Source: Actinopolymorpha rutila
Lineage (GTDB): Bacteria; Actinomycetota; Actinomycetes; Propionibacteriales; Actinopolymorphaceae
Assembly (NCBI RefSeq): GCF_013407855.1
Contig: NZ_JACBZH010000001.1
Coordinates: forward strand, 4,216,001 to 4,280,000
Length of the DNA: 64,000 bases
Direction: 5' to 3'
Shown here piece by piece: positions 9,177-18,618 of this stretch (its first letter is position 1; every line of letters starts with the position of its first letter). Both the position numbers and the translations under genes were made by a program. Below the pieces are notes generated by a model that searched no databases, was not told the origin of the DNA, and was given only the letters and a program-made list of their open reading frames with translations.

Positions 9177-9216
9177 CATCACCGCACCGACCATGTGTCC
9201 AGCCTTGGTTCGGCAC

Positions 9217-9357
9217 ATGTCGGATCGACGCCGCCCAGTCTCCGCTCGCGGATACGACCTCCTCGGCGACGCCATCGACTTCGGTCGGTACGTCATTCCA
9301 ATCGTCTGCGAGGAGGTCGCCAAGCGCGACGCCGAGTCAGGACGTGCCGCGAAGTAG
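9217..9357 (+). pseudogene. Possible C-terminal enzyme remnant, 46 codons
   Basis: The frame from ATG 9217 encodes MSDRRRPVSARGYDLLGDA and ends IVCEEVAKRDAESGRAAK before TAG. The pattern GYDLLxDAIDFGRYVIPIVxEEVAKR looks like a protein C-terminal helix region, reminiscent of flavin-dependent monooxygenases of the luciferase-like class. No start-proximal domain is present, so it is probably a leftover from a deleted gene. The assignment is tentative. Confidence 0.3.
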
Positions 9358-9505
9358 GGCGCCGACCCGCGGGTCACCGGGTGATCCCCGGGTACCGCTG
9401 CTCCCGCGCACTTCGTCCCCCTTCACCCGTCTTGTTCAGGTCAAGCGTGGGCGGCCGAGGAGAGACCATTCCGGGTTTTGGGTCCGAGCATCCGACTGTC
9501 ACAGT

Positions 9506-9528
9506 TTCCCTATCGTCATGGTAGGGAA
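9506..9528. promoter_or_regulatory. Inverted repeat TTCCCTA-N9-TAGGGAA upstream of CDO gene
   Basis: A perfect 7-bp-arm palindrome located 47 bases before the cysteine dioxygenase start. Its core CCTATCG-N5-GTAGG is shared exactly with the site in front of the sulfate transporter operon (11745-11761). It is probably the operator of a common sulfur regulator. Confidence 0.6.
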
Positions 9529-9575
9529 TTCCGACCGCTGAGGTCGTCAGACAGCACAGTCCACAAGCACCCGCA

Positions 9576-10106
9576 ATGGAACCGATGATGATCACCAAGA
9601 CGTCGACCGGAATGATCTCCGGCACCGCACAGCAGGACCTGTCCATGCTCGCGAAGCTCGTACAGGAGGTTGCCGACGACACAGCCCGGTGGCGGCCGCT
9701 CGTCCGCTTCCGGCCCGGGAAGCGCTGGTGGGCCCGCCTGTTCGCGAACGACCATGTCGACGTGTGGCTGCTCACCTGGCTGAGCACGCAGGCAACCGAA
9801 CTGCATGACCACGGGGACTCCGCGGGGGCTTTCACGGTGGTCGCTGGTGCCCTCGACGAAATCCGACCCGACGAGCGCGGAGCGCTCACGTCCCAAGTCC
9901 TCACGGTGGGGAAGACCGGCCGGGTCGCTGTCGGCAACGTGCACGACGTTCGCAACAACCACGCTGCACCCGCCATCAGCATCCACGCCTACTCGCCACG
10001 CATCACCCGCATGACCTACTACCGACACGGCCCGAACGGACTGAGCGTCGCACGGACCGACGTGACCGACGAGCCCGAACAGGATCCGCTCCCAGAACGT
10101 CCATGA
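9576..10106 (+). CDS. Cysteine dioxygenase family protein
   Basis: A 176-residue cupin of the type I cysteine dioxygenase family, which oxidises L-cysteine to cysteine sulfinate using Fe(II) and O2. The metal-ligand region TELHDHGDSAGAFTVVAG (about residues 72-89) carries the HxH motif typical of the family. VGNVHDVRN supplies the later conserved histidine region, and SIHAYSPRITRMTYY matches the conserved C-terminal strand. A palindromic element lies just upstream. Its neighbours are an FAD/NAD(P) oxidoreductase and a sulfate importer, which fits a role in cysteine/sulfur homeostasis. Confidence 0.85.
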   Translation: MEPMMITKTSTGMISGTAQQDLSMLAKLVQEVADDTARWRPLVRFRPGKRWWARLFANDHVDVWLLTWLSTQATELHDHGDSAGAFTVVAGALDEIRPDERGALTSQVLTVGKTGRVAVGNVHDVRNNHAAPAISIHAYSPRITRMTYYRHGPNGLSVARTDVTDEPEQDPLPERP

Positions 10107-10161
10107 CCGTACGGGCGGCCAGCTGGCGGTCAAGCCTGAACAGATGACAGTCCTTGGTTGT

Positions 10162-11532
10162 CTACCGCGGGACAAGGTCAGGAATGCGCCCTCGTTCGGA
10201 CGGTCCGCAGGCCAGCGCAGTCACGAGATCACGGGCCTGCGCGCGGATCTCGGGGACCGCCGTGGTCTCCCAGAACCGGCCGCGCCGCAGTGGACCTACC
10301 AACCACAACCGCGGGATCGGTTGGCCGTCGCGCCTGACGACGTTGCCGTCCGGACTCACATCGAGGCCGAGCCCGTGCGGGCCCAGCCGCGCCCGGCCCT
10401 CGTCGAGCAGCGTGCGCACCAGCCCGTCCGCGGCGGCAGGAAGGCGACCCGGACCCGTGCAGCTGACGGTGGCACCGAAGCCGTCCCCCCATGACACCGT
10501 CGCTGCCTGCCCCGAGCATTGCCCCAAGCGCGGATCGCGACCGTCTGGGCCCACCGCACGTACCCGCAGCGCGCCGGAAGCCTGGAGCTCGGCAAGCTCC
10601 TCGGCCACCGCCGGCGCCATCCGGTGACGATGGATCTCCCAGTGACGACCCAGATGGCGAAGGAAGCGCTCCTGGTCCGCGACGGACAGGCTGGCCCACA
10701 CCTCATTCAGCCGCGGGCGGAGGACGTTCATGACCGCCCGCCAGTCCCCGCAGTGGTCCGCAGCCCGGCGCACCACACGGACCAGGGCGGGCAGCGAAGA
10801 GGGCAGCCGGGGTGGAAGGAGAACAGGCGGAGCCGCCGTCTCGCCTTTGGGATGCGTCCGCGGCAGAAGCCCATGCCGCGACACCGCGGTCACCTGGGCG
10901 CTCTGTCCCGTCCTGAACAAGGTCAACGCCACGTCGACCGCCGTGAGCCCGGTTCCCATCAGCAGGACCGGTCGGGTCCGAGGCACAGCCGCCAGCGCCT
11001 GCGGCGACCACGGGTCCCCCACGTGAACAACCCCGCCCGGCGCCTTCGACCAAACATCGGCGCGTGGACACAACGTCCGGGGACTGCCAAGAGCGAGGAC
11101 AATGTGATCAGCACGAACGGCAGGTCCGCGATCAAGCTCCACGAGCTGCCCCGACGCACACGACCGTGTCGCGGTGGCCCGCGCTGAGCGCACCGTCAGC
11201 CGTCCAGGCGCGGCCGCAGACGCCGCCTCGAGCACGGACACCAGGTAGTCCCCATACACCAAGCGAGGCAGGAAGTCGCCCGGCTGGACCGGCATCCCCC
11301 GCGACCGGCACCACATGAGGAACCCGTCCATGTCGTCCGGGTCGGCACTCATCGACCCAGCCGGCGCGTTCAGTAGGTGCCATGGTGACGCAGCCTCGTA
11401 CGCGAGACCCCGCGCCAGCCGGGGAGTCGGTTCGACCACGACCACACGATCGTCCGTACGGCGCAGCGCCTCCACGGCGACCAGGACACCGCTGCACCCG
11501 CCTCCCACCACTACGACAACTCGCGACCTCAC
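10162..11532 (-). CDS. FAD/NAD(P)-binding oxidoreductase
   Basis: A 456-residue protein. Its N-terminus RVVVVVGGGCSGVLVAVEAL is a dinucleotide-binding Rossmann motif (GxGxxG type), followed by VVVVEPTPRLARGLAY and HLLNAPAGSM. This is the pattern of the FAD-NAD(P)-binding (NAD_binding_9) family. A second nucleotide-binding stretch, VLLMGTGLTAVDVALTL, lies near residue 195. The substrate is unknown. It is divergent from the sulfate transport operon and convergent with the cysteine dioxygenase gene. Family members often neighbour cysteine dioxygenase-type genes, so a link to sulfur metabolism is plausible but inferred. Confidence 0.8.
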   Translation of the reverse strand: MRSRVVVVVGGGCSGVLVAVEALRRTDDRVVVVEPTPRLARGLAYEAASPWHLLNAPAGSMSADPDDMDGFLMWCRSRGMPVQPGDFLPRLVYGDYLVSVLEAASAAAPGRLTVRSARATATRSCASGQLVELDRGPAVRADHIVLALGSPRTLCPRADVWSKAPGGVVHVGDPWSPQALAAVPRTRPVLLMGTGLTAVDVALTLFRTGQSAQVTAVSRHGLLPRTHPKGETAAPPVLLPPRLPSSLPALVRVVRRAADHCGDWRAVMNVLRPRLNEVWASLSVADQERFLRHLGRHWEIHRHRMAPAVAEELAELQASGALRVRAVGPDGRDPRLGQCSGQAATVSWGDGFGATVSCTGPGRLPAAADGLVRTLLDEGRARLGPHGLGLDVSPDGNVVRRDGQPIPRLWLVGPLRRGRFWETTAVPEIRAQARDLVTALACGPSERGRIPDLVPR

Positions 11533-11567
11533 CCCTCCACCCCCGTGTCCATATAGCTCCGCGTAAT

Positions 11568-11584
11568 CCTACTAACTCACTAGG
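11568..11584. promoter_or_regulatory. CCTA-N9-TAGG inverted repeat near oxidoreductase start
   Basis: CCTACTAAC-TCACTAGG lies 36 bases upstream of the minus-strand oxidoreductase start. It shares the 4-bp arms and 9-base spacing with the sites at 9506-9528 and 11745-11761. A second inverted repeat, TAGAT-GGGTT-ATCTA, follows at 11586-11600. It is the weakest of the three sites. Confidence 0.4.
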
Positions 11585-11744
11585 TTAGATGGGTTATCTA
11601 CGAACAACGGCGGGATCCCACATAACTCAGGGGTGACCGTCGACGGCCTGGGTCGGTTCTACGCATCGACTGGTCGCGGGCAGTGACGAACCTGTCCATT
11701 GGACGTTTCTTCGTTGAGCGACGGCTGCGTCTGAGCTAACTTTT

Positions 11745-11761
11745 CCTATCGGCGAAGTAGG
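11745..11761. promoter_or_regulatory. CCTATCG-N5-GTAGG operator upstream of cysP
   Basis: An inverted repeat 17 bases before the sulfate-binding protein start. It shares CCTATCG and GTAGG at the same spacing with the cysteine dioxygenase site. The position overlaps where a promoter or ribosome-access region would lie, consistent with repression. Confidence 0.5.
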
Positions 11762-11777
11762 TTACGTAGGGGCGAAC

Positions 11778-12812
11778 ATGTCACGATCGAAATCCGGAAC
11801 TCAGGTGGCCGCAGCTGCGGTGGCTGCCGTCGTCGCCTTGGTGATGACAGCCTGCGGTGGCGGCAACGCCTCCTCGGCAAGCGGTGACTCAGGAAGCAAG
11901 AAGGTGTCGCTGTCCCTGGTCGCGTACTCCACTCCGCAGGCTGCCTACGAGAAGATCATCAAGGCCTTCCAGGCCACGCCCGAGGGTAAGAACGTCACGT
12001 TCACCCAGTCCTACGGGGCATCCGGCGACCAGAGCCGCGCAGTGGCGGCGGGCCTGAACGCCGACGTCGTGGCCTTCTCGTTGGAGCCGGACATGACGCG
12101 ACTCGTCGACGCCGGCCTGGTCGCGAAGGACTGGAACACCGATGCGAACAAGGGCATGGTGACCGACTCCGTGGTCGTGATCGCCACCCGGAAGGGCAAC
12201 CCCAAGCACCTGCGGACCTGGGGGGATCTCACCAGGCGCGGCGTCGAGGTGATCACGCCCAACCCGTTCACCTCTGGCGGTGCCCGGTGGAACGTGATGG
12301 CAGGGTACGGCGCCGTCTCGGACAAGGGCGCGAACAAGGCGGCCGGGATCACCTATCTCAACGGGTTGTTCAAGAACGTGCCGGTCCAGGACGACTCCGC
12401 CAGGAAGGCTTTGCAGACGTTCACCTCCGGCAAAGGTGACGCCATGCTGGCCTACGAGAACGAGGCGATCTTCGCCCAGCAGAACGGCCAGGCCATCGAC
12501 TACACCCTGCCCGACTCGACGATCCTCATCGAGAACCCGGTCGCCGTGACGAGCAAGAGCAAGCACCCGAAGGAAGCCAAGGCGTTCGTCGCCTTCCTTC
12601 ACTCCAAGCAGGCCCAGCAGATCTTCGTCGAGAACGGTTACCGGCCGGTCGAGCACGGCGTCCCCGGTGCCGACAAGTTCCCAACGCCGTCGGGCCTCTT
12701 CACGATCAAGGATCTGGGTGGCTGGCCAACGGTGATGAAGGAGTTCTTCGACACCCAGAACGGCGCGGTCGCGGCTATCGAACGCGACAAGGGCGTGTCG
12801 GTGAAGAAGTAG
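11778..12812 (+). CDS. cysP: Sulfate ABC transporter substrate-binding lipoprotein
   Basis: A 344-residue periplasmic-type binding protein anchored as a lipoprotein, with a hydrophobic signal ending in VMTAC and Cys26 as the acylation site. The mature part follows the sulfate/thiosulfate-binding family, with LSLVAYSTPQAAYEKIIKAF near the N-terminus, YGASGDQSRAV (the oxyanion-binding SGDQ region) and NPFTSGGARWNVMAGYG. It is the first gene of a four-gene operon; cysT begins four bases after its stop. It delivers sulfate to CysT/CysW. Confidence 0.93.
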   Translation: MSRSKSGTQVAAAAVAAVVALVMTACGGGNASSASGDSGSKKVSLSLVAYSTPQAAYEKIIKAFQATPEGKNVTFTQSYGASGDQSRAVAAGLNADVVAFSLEPDMTRLVDAGLVAKDWNTDANKGMVTDSVVVIATRKGNPKHLRTWGDLTRRGVEVITPNPFTSGGARWNVMAGYGAVSDKGANKAAGITYLNGLFKNVPVQDDSARKALQTFTSGKGDAMLAYENEAIFAQQNGQAIDYTLPDSTILIENPVAVTSKSKHPKEAKAFVAFLHSKQAQQIFVENGYRPVEHGVPGADKFPTPSGLFTIKDLGGWPTVMKEFFDTQNGAVAAIERDKGVSVKK

Positions 12813-12816
12813 AACC

Positions 12817-13710
12817 GTGCCGGAGTCGATCCAGGAACTCACGAAGAAGCCCCGAGACCCGACCTCGGGTGAGCCGGTGCCGTCGTCCCAGGCCGATGGC
12901 ACCGGCCGGAACATCGCGCTCGCGTTTCGCGGCCGGGCTGGTACCGCGCTCGGCCTGGGCACGGCACTGACCTATCTCAGCCTGATCGTTCTCATTCCGC
13001 TCGCTGCTGTCGTGTGGCGTTCGGCCGGGCACGGACCCGACTACTTCTGGCGGTCGGTCACCACTCCTGACTCCTGGGCCGCGCTACAACTGACGGTCGG
13101 CGCCTCGGTGATCGTCGCTGTGGTGAACCTGGTGATGGGGACCGTCATCGCCTGGGTACTCGTTCGCGACCAGTTTGCGGGCAAGAGCGTCGTCGACACG
13201 TTGATCGATTTGCCGTTCGCGCTGCCCACGATCGTGGCCGGGCTGGTGCTGCTGGCGCTCTACGGCCCGAAAAGCCCCTTGGGCGTCAACCTCGCCTACA
13301 AGCGAGCCGGCGTTGTGGCCGCCCTGCTGTTCGTGACGCTGCCGTTCGTCGTACGCACCGTGCAGCCGGTCCTGCTCGAACTCGACCAGGAGATGGAACA
13401 GGCCGCGGCGTCGTTGGGCGCCGGACGCTGGCTGACCTTCCGTCGGATCATCCTGCCCAACCTGCTACCGGCGATGACTGCAGGTACGGCGCTCGCGTTC
13501 ACGCGTTCGATGGCGGAGTTCGGCTCGACGGTGCTCATCTCGGGCAACCTGCCGTTCAAGACCCAGGTCGCGGCAGTGAACATCTTCGGCAAGATCGAGA
13601 GTGACGATCCCATCGGCGCCGCGGCCGTGTCGACCGTACTGCTGGTCGTCGCCCTGCTCGTACTATTCCTCCTCGACCTCGTTCAACGCTGGCGAGCTCG
13701 CCGTGGCTAG
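12817..13710 (+). CDS. cysT: Sulfate ABC transporter permease CysT
   Basis: A 297-residue inner-membrane permease with about six helices after a polar N-terminus of about 40 residues. The EAA loop that docks on the ATPase is visible as EQAAASLGAGRWLTFRRIIL (about residues 193-212). DLPFALPTIVAGLVLLALYG is characteristic of CysT/CysU. The start is GTG four bases after cysP. Its end overlaps the proposed cysW start by eight bases, which suggests translational coupling. Confidence 0.92.
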   Translation: MPESIQELTKKPRDPTSGEPVPSSQADGTGRNIALAFRGRAGTALGLGTALTYLSLIVLIPLAAVVWRSAGHGPDYFWRSVTTPDSWAALQLTVGASVIVAVVNLVMGTVIAWVLVRDQFAGKSVVDTLIDLPFALPTIVAGLVLLALYGPKSPLGVNLAYKRAGVVAALLFVTLPFVVRTVQPVLLELDQEMEQAAASLGAGRWLTFRRIILPNLLPAMTAGTALAFTRSMAEFGSTVLISGNLPFKTQVAAVNIFGKIESDDPIGAAAVSTVLLVVALLVLFLLDLVQRWRARRG

Positions 13711-14539
13711 CGGTGGAGTGACGGGAGTCGGCACATCCGAGCCGACCGCCGCGAAGTACTGGCTGCGGACGCTCGCGTTGGTCTACCTGCTCTTCCTCCT
13801 GGTCTTGCCGGTCGGCCTGATCGCCTGGCGTACCTTCGGTGGTGGGATCGGCCCGTTCGTCACAGCCCTGACCTCCCCTGAGGCCGTGCACGCATCTCGG
13901 GTGACCGTCGTCGTCGCAGCCTGGGCGGTCGGGGCCAACACCGTCTTCGGGGTCGGGGCCTCGCTCCTACTCGTACGTCACCAGTTCCCCGGCAAGAGAC
14001 TGCTCGCAGCCCTCATCGACCTGCCAATGGCCGTGTCACCCGTGGTGGTCGGCCTCGCCCTCACCCTGGTGTACGGCAGATTCACACCGATAGGTGGCTG
14101 GCTGGAGTCCCGCGGCATCCAGGTGATCTTCTCGACCCCCGGCATGGTGCTCGCGACCGTGTTCGTCTCCCTGCCTCTCGTGGTGAGCGCGGTCGTCCCC
14201 GTGCTCGAGGAGCTCGGGGACGAGCAGGAGCAGGCCGCACGGACCCTCGGCGCCGGCCCCTGGCAGACCTTCGGCCGCATCACGCTACCCGGCATCAGAT
14301 GGGCGCTCGCCTACGGTGTCGTACTCTGCCTCGCCCGGGCCCTGGGTGAGTACGGCGCGGTCGCGGTCGTGTCGGGCCGCCTCGTCGGTCAGACCCAGAC
14401 GCTCACGCTCTTCGTCGAGGAGCGGTTCCAGAACTTCGACCAGCCGGCCGCGTTCGCTGCGGCCACTGCACTCGCGCTGCTCGCGATCGTGACCCTCCTG
14501 GTGACCAAACTGCTCAGGCCGAAGGGCGGCAGCCGATGA
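13703..14539 (+). CDS. cysW: Sulfate ABC transporter permease CysW
   Basis: A 278-residue permease partner of CysT. It has the EAA loop [20 protein letters not shown] (about residues 176-195), [20 protein letters not shown] and the [16 protein letters not shown] segment typical of CysW. GTG 13703 is taken as the start because it overlaps the cysT stop; GTG 13718, preceded by GGTGGA, is an equal alternative. The longer upstream reading frame is only the shadow of cysT. The stop codon overlaps the cysA start as ATGA. Confidence 0.9.
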   Translation: MASGGVTGVGTSEPTAAKYWLRTLALVYLLFLLVLPVGLIAWRTFGGGIGPFVTALTSPEAVHASRVTVVVAAWAVGANTVFGVGASLLLVRHQFPGKRLLAALIDLPMAVSPVVVGLALTLVYGRFTPIGGWLESRGIQVIFSTPGMVLATVFVSLPLVVSAVVPVLEELGDEQEQAARTLGAGPWQTFGRITLPGIRWALAYGVVLCLARALGEYGAVAVVSGRLVGQTQTLTLFVEERFQNFDQPAAFAAATALALLAIVTLLVTKLLRPKGGSR

Positions 14540-15519
14540 CCATCGAAGTCCGCAACATCAACAAGTCCTTCGGTGACACGCCGGTTCTGCGCGATGTCTC
14601 CACCACGGTGGAATCCGGTTCACTCACCGCGCTCCTCGGACCCAGCGGCGGCGGGAAGTCGACCCTGCTCCGCGTGATCGCCGGGCTGGAGCAGCCTGAT
14701 TCGGGCACAGTGCGGATCTCCGGCGTGGACGCGACCCGCATGGCGCCGCAGCGGCGCAACGTGGGGTTCGTATTCCAGCACTACGCCGCGTTCAAGCACA
14801 TGACGGTCTTCAACAATGTCGCCTTCGGCCTGCAGGTACGCAAGCGCGGCAAGCAGGAGGTCCGCCGGCGCGTCACCGAACTCCTCGAACTCGTCCACCT
14901 CGAGCAGATGGCCAACCGATACCCCGCGCAGCTGTCCGGAGGGCAGCGGCAGCGGATGGCGCTCGCCCGGGCACTCGCAGTCGAGCCCGAGGTGCTGCTT
15001 CTCGACGAACCCTTCGGCGCGCTGGATGCCCAGGTACGCAAGGAACTCCGAGCGTGGCTCCGACGGCTGCACGACGAGGTGCACGTGACGACAGTGTTCG
15101 TCACCCACGACCAGGAGGAAGCGATCGAGATCGCCGACTCCATCGTCGTACTCGCCAACGGAGTGGTCGAACAGGCCGGAAGCCCGCACGACATCTACGA
15201 CAACCCGGCAAACCCTTTCGTGATGCGGTTCCTCGGCCCCGTCACAGAGATCGGCGGGCACCTGTACCGACCACACGACATCGACCTGTCGATTGAGCCA
15301 CGGGCCGGCTCCACTGTGGCGAGGGTCACCCGCGTGGTGAGGTTGGGCTTCGAGGTCCGGGTGGAGATGCAGATCGGCGAGCAGGAGGCGTGGGCGCAGG
15401 TGACCCGCGGCCTTGCCGGACGGCTCGGCCTCAAACCAGGCAGCACGATCCACATCATGCCAAGCCCAGACTCCCGGCTCCGGGTGGAGCCCGAGACGTC
15501 GCCGTCCGCGACCGCCTGA
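14536..15519 (+). CDS. cysA: Sulfate/thiosulfate ABC transporter ATPase CysA
   Basis: A 327-residue ATPase with Walker [10 protein letters not shown] (about residues 36-44), the ABC signature [14 protein letters not shown] (about 133-146), Walker [13 protein letters not shown] (about 154-165) and the switch histidine in FVTHDQEEA. The C-terminal 90 residues form a regulatory TOBE-like extension, as in CysA. It powers the CysT/CysW importer with the CysP lipoprotein. It is the last gene of the operon; about 130 bases of non-coding sequence follow. Confidence 0.93.
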   Translation: MTIEVRNINKSFGDTPVLRDVSTTVESGSLTALLGPSGGGKSTLLRVIAGLEQPDSGTVRISGVDATRMAPQRRNVGFVFQHYAAFKHMTVFNNVAFGLQVRKRGKQEVRRRVTELLELVHLEQMANRYPAQLSGGQRQRMALARALAVEPEVLLLDEPFGALDAQVRKELRAWLRRLHDEVHVTTVFVTHDQEEAIEIADSIVVLANGVVEQAGSPHDIYDNPANPFVMRFLGPVTEIGGHLYRPHDIDLSIEPRAGSTVARVTRVVRLGFEVRVEMQIGEQEAWAQVTRGLAGRLGLKPGSTIHIMPSPDSRLRVEPETSPSATA

Positions 15520-15650
15520 CCGTCCGCCCGGCTCGACCCCTCAAACACAGCCCGGCAGGAAGATGGCCGCGGCCGACAGCCAGCGAAGCCTGGTGTAGGT
15601 CAACGTTCTGACGAACATGACGCACCGCCGACCACACAGTGAGCGTTCGT

Positions 15651-16532
15651 CTATCCCTCGTAGGTGTCTGGGTTGGGTCCGACTCGGCCGGTGGGGCCGC
15701 GGTTGAGCGCGTCGATCGAGGCCATCTGGTCTGGAGTGAGTTCGAAGTCGAAGACGGCGATGTTCTCGTGCATGCGCTGGGGGCGGGTCGATTTGGGGAT
15801 GGCGATGTGGCCGTGCTGCATGTGCCAGCGCAGGATGACCTGTGCTGTGGACTTGCCGTGGGCCGCGGCGACCTGGCCGATGGTGTCGTCGGTCAGAGGT
15901 GCACGGTTGTGACCGAGCGGGCTGTGCGCCTCGACGGCGATCCCATGCCGGCGAGACGCCTCGCAGGCTTCGTCGTTAGCGAAGTAGGGGTGCAGCTCGA
16001 ACTGGTTCACCACCGGCGTGATGCCGGTCTCGGCGACGATCCGGTCCAGGTGCGCGGGCTGGAAGTTGGAGACGCCTGCGCTCCGGAGCCGGCCCTCTGC
16101 GACGAGTTCGGTCAACGTCGCCCAGGTCGAGGCATAGTCGCCACCGTAGAGTGTGGGAAGCGGCCAGTGGATCAAGAACAGGTCGAGCTGATCCAGGCCG
16201 AGGTTGTTCAACGTCTGGTTCACCGAGCGCCGCACATCGTCGGGGGCATGGTTGTCATTGGCGAGCTTGCTGGTGATGAACAGCTCGTCGCGGGCGATCC
16301 CCGACGCGGCGATCGCCCGGCCAACGCCGCGCTCGGTCCCGTAGGACTGGGCGGTGTCGATGTGGCGGTATCCGGCTTCCAGCGCCTGGGAGACGATGTT
16401 GGCAGTCGTCTCGGCGTTGGCGTCGCTGGACTTCCGGTCCGGCTGCACGGCAAGCGTGCCGAACCCGATCTGCGGGATCGTGCTGCCGTCGCTGAGGGTG
16501 ATCCGGGGTACAAAGTCGCGGTCGATCTCCAT
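15651..16532 (-). CDS. Aldo/keto reductase
   Basis: A 293-residue NADPH-dependent aldo/keto reductase of the 2,5-diketo-D-gluconate reductase type. The catalytic tetrad is complete: Asp59 and Tyr64 in YRHIDTAQSYG, Lys89 in FITSKL and His122 in LFLIHWP. The C-terminal IPKSTRPQRMHENIAVFDF segment is the cofactor-binding motif. The start at 16532 (MEIDRDF) is chosen because conserved sequence begins there. The divergent XRE regulator starts 201 bases away and is the likely controller. Confidence 0.9.
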   Translation of the reverse strand: MEIDRDFVPRITLSDGSTIPQIGFGTLAVQPDRKSSDANAETTANIVSQALEAGYRHIDTAQSYGTERGVGRAIAASGIARDELFITSKLANDNHAPDDVRRSVNQTLNNLGLDQLDLFLIHWPLPTLYGGDYASTWATLTELVAEGRLRSAGVSNFQPAHLDRIVAETGITPVVNQFELHPYFANDEACEASRRHGIAVEAHSPLGHNRAPLTDDTIGQVAAAHGKSTAQVILRWHMQHGHIAIPKSTRPQRMHENIAVFDFELTPDQMASIDALNRGPTGRVGPNPDTYEG

Positions 16533-16733
16533 GAGTCCTTCTGTCTTGTGAACTGCTACCCGAACGTGGACGGTGCCCAGCGGGACGAGCAGGGGGCCGC
16601 CACCGGGTTCGAGGCTACGGAGAGGCGCGCGGGTAAGACAGGACCTGGCAGACCCCCTCACCGCAGACCCCCCCAGATCTGTTACCCAGCGTCACAGGCG
16701 GCGTCAGGCTCGGTGCCGCGTAGGGTTCAGGGC

Positions 16734-17606
16734 ATGGTCGATGCGTCTGAGGTGCGAGAGTTCTTGACGTCACGTCGGGCCAAGATCACCCCCGAGATGG
16801 CGGGGCTGGTCTCCTACGACGGCAGCCGTCGCCGCGTCCCCGGGCTCCGACGGGAGGAGGCGGCCACCCTCGCCGGGGTGAGCGCCGATTACTACAAGCG
16901 TCTTGAACGCGGCAACCTCGCCGGGGTCTCCGACAGCGTGCTCGAAGCGATCGCCCGGGCGTTGCAGCTCGACGACGCCGAACGAGACCACCTCTACAAC
17001 CTCGCCCGAGCGGCGAACCCGACGCCGAGGAACCGCACGGCGCCTGCGCCGGAGCGGGTTCGCAGCAGCGTTCGGTACATGCTCGACGCGATCACCGAGG
17101 CGCCCGCGTTCGTGCGGAACGAGCGCCGCGACATTCTCGCGGCGAACCTCCTGGGTCGTGCCCTGTACGCGCCTTTGTATGACGACCCGATCCAGCCGCC
17201 GAACACCGCACGGTTCATCTTCCTCGACGCGCGGGCTCGCGACTTCTACCACGACTGGGACCAAGCCGCGAACAATGTGGTTGCCGTCCTGCGCACTGCC
17301 TCGGGCAAGCACTCACACGACCGCCGACTGGCCGAACTCATCAACCACCTGGACGAGCACAGCGATGAGTTCCGCGCTCGTTGGGCCGCCCACGATGTGC
17401 GTCACCACTACTCCGGCCGTAAGCACTACCACCATCCCCTGATCGGTGAGGTCGAGCTGATGTTCGAGGCCATGCCGCTCGGCCACGACCAAGGGCTCAC
17501 CCTGGCCGTCTACCCAGCTCGCCCCGGATCAGCTGCAGCAAACGCACTCCGGCTCCTCGCCAGCTGGACCCTGCCAAGCCAGGACCACACGACCCCCAAG
17601 GGGTAG
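16734..17606 (+). CDS. XRE-family transcriptional regulator with MmyB-like ligand domain
   Basis: A 290-residue regulator. An N-terminal helix-turn-helix (about residues 36-60) with PGLRREEAATLAGVSADYYK is followed by the RLERG signature. A MmyB-like, PAS-related C-terminal domain spans about residues 95-280. This architecture is very common in actinobacteria, where such regulators usually control a divergent oxidoreductase gene; here that is the aldo/keto reductase. ATG 16734 is the first start where homology begins, although the frame stays open far upstream. Confidence 0.88.
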   Translation: MVDASEVREFLTSRRAKITPEMAGLVSYDGSRRRVPGLRREEAATLAGVSADYYKRLERGNLAGVSDSVLEAIARALQLDDAERDHLYNLARAANPTPRNRTAPAPERVRSSVRYMLDAITEAPAFVRNERRDILAANLLGRALYAPLYDDPIQPPNTARFIFLDARARDFYHDWDQAANNVVAVLRTASGKHSHDRRLAELINHLDEHSDEFRARWAAHDVRHHYSGRKHYHHPLIGEVELMFEAMPLGHDQGLTLAVYPARPGSAAANALRLLASWTLPSQDHTTPKG

Positions 17607-17770
17607 CCAATCGCTTTCGCCGGCGCTGACGCACTCACCAGCTCCACAAGCTGTGGCTGGTGCCGCCAACACACTGAGCTCGACTGCGACGACCACCACA
17701 TGATTGCGATCGCTGCGCCAGCCGTAGGCAGGGGTGTCGGTCTCGGCTCCGTTCCGGCAAGGTGTTCCAG

Positions 17771-18409
17771 ATGACCACCCGGACTCATTGGCAAGAGTGG
17801 CATGAGCCCTACGCCGATGAGAACTCCCCGCTCTCGCGTCGGCTACGGCTGGTGCAGCAGCACATTGCCTCGTGGCTTGACCAGCGTTCCGACGAGCGGC
17901 TGACTGTGGTGAGCGCGTGCGCGGGGCAGGCCCATGACCTCATAGGTGTTCTCGCCGCAAGAGCTGACGCTCATCGCGTACAGGCAACCCTGCTTGAGTA
18001 CGACACGGGCAACGTGGCCGCGGCCAAGGTCGCCGCCGATCGGGCCGGTCTCTCAGATCTCGTGATCAGGCAGGCCGATGCGGGTCAGCTCTCTTCGTAC
18101 GCCGGGACGCACCCGGCCGATCTGGTGCTCATGGTCGGGGTCTTCGGCAACATCACCGACGCCGATGTGAAGCGAACGATTGCCGCCCTGCCGCAGCTGT
18201 GCGCCGAGGGCGCCACCGTGATCTGGACCAGGACACGACGAGCACCGGACCTGACGCCAGCGGTACGGGAATGGCTCCGCGATGCGGGCTTCGTGGAGGA
18301 GGCATTCCACGCGCCGGACGGTGTGCGATTCTCTGTCGGCGTTCACCGGTTCGAAGGCACCCCGCGCCCCCTGGACGTCACTGGAGCGATCTTCACCTTC
18401 GTCAACTGA
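17771..18409 (+). CDS. Class I SAM-dependent methyltransferase-like protein
   Basis: A 212-residue protein with a Rossmann-type methyltransferase core. VVSACAGQAHDLIGVLAARA stands for motif I, VQATLLEYDTGNVAAAK for the acidic strand-2 end that binds the SAM ribose, and DLVLMVGVFGNITDADVKR for motif IV. The C-terminus carries the VGVHRFEGTPRPL strand. ATG 17771 is preferred to the GTG three codons earlier. The substrate is unknown; no operon partner is close. Confidence 0.75.
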   Translation: MTTRTHWQEWHEPYADENSPLSRRLRLVQQHIASWLDQRSDERLTVVSACAGQAHDLIGVLAARADAHRVQATLLEYDTGNVAAAKVAADRAGLSDLVIRQADAGQLSSYAGTHPADLVLMVGVFGNITDADVKRTIAALPQLCAEGATVIWTRTRRAPDLTPAVREWLRDAGFVEEAFHAPDGVRFSVGVHRFEGTPRPLDVTGAIFTFVN

Positions 18410-18618
18410 CGGGATGGTTCACGGGGCGTTGCGGTCTCCGATGCGTTCACCGGGGCGACCAGAGCCGTCGCGGGCGGTGCAGCGTGCGTTTCGGCGGTTG
18501 ATCGCCGACGCCGTCTCGATCAGCCTGGGAACTCCCACCAAGCAGGCCGTCGGAACGCAGCGGATTCGTTCACAAGGGGTAGCGCGGCCTTCATGGATGC
18601 ACCCTGAGGGGCTACCAC

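Larger units (their letters stand above)
9177..9575. other. Intergenic region with small remnant ORF and CDO operator
   Basis: A stretch of about 400 bases. It contains a 46-codon reading frame (9217-9357), the inverted repeat at 9506-9528, and no other recognisable gene. Confidence 0.5.

Noticed and set aside
15639-16733. Long open frame in front of the XRE regulator giving a 655-residue protein
   Set aside because: The first 365 codons are antisense to the aldo/keto reductase and show no homology; the regulator starts at ATG 16734.
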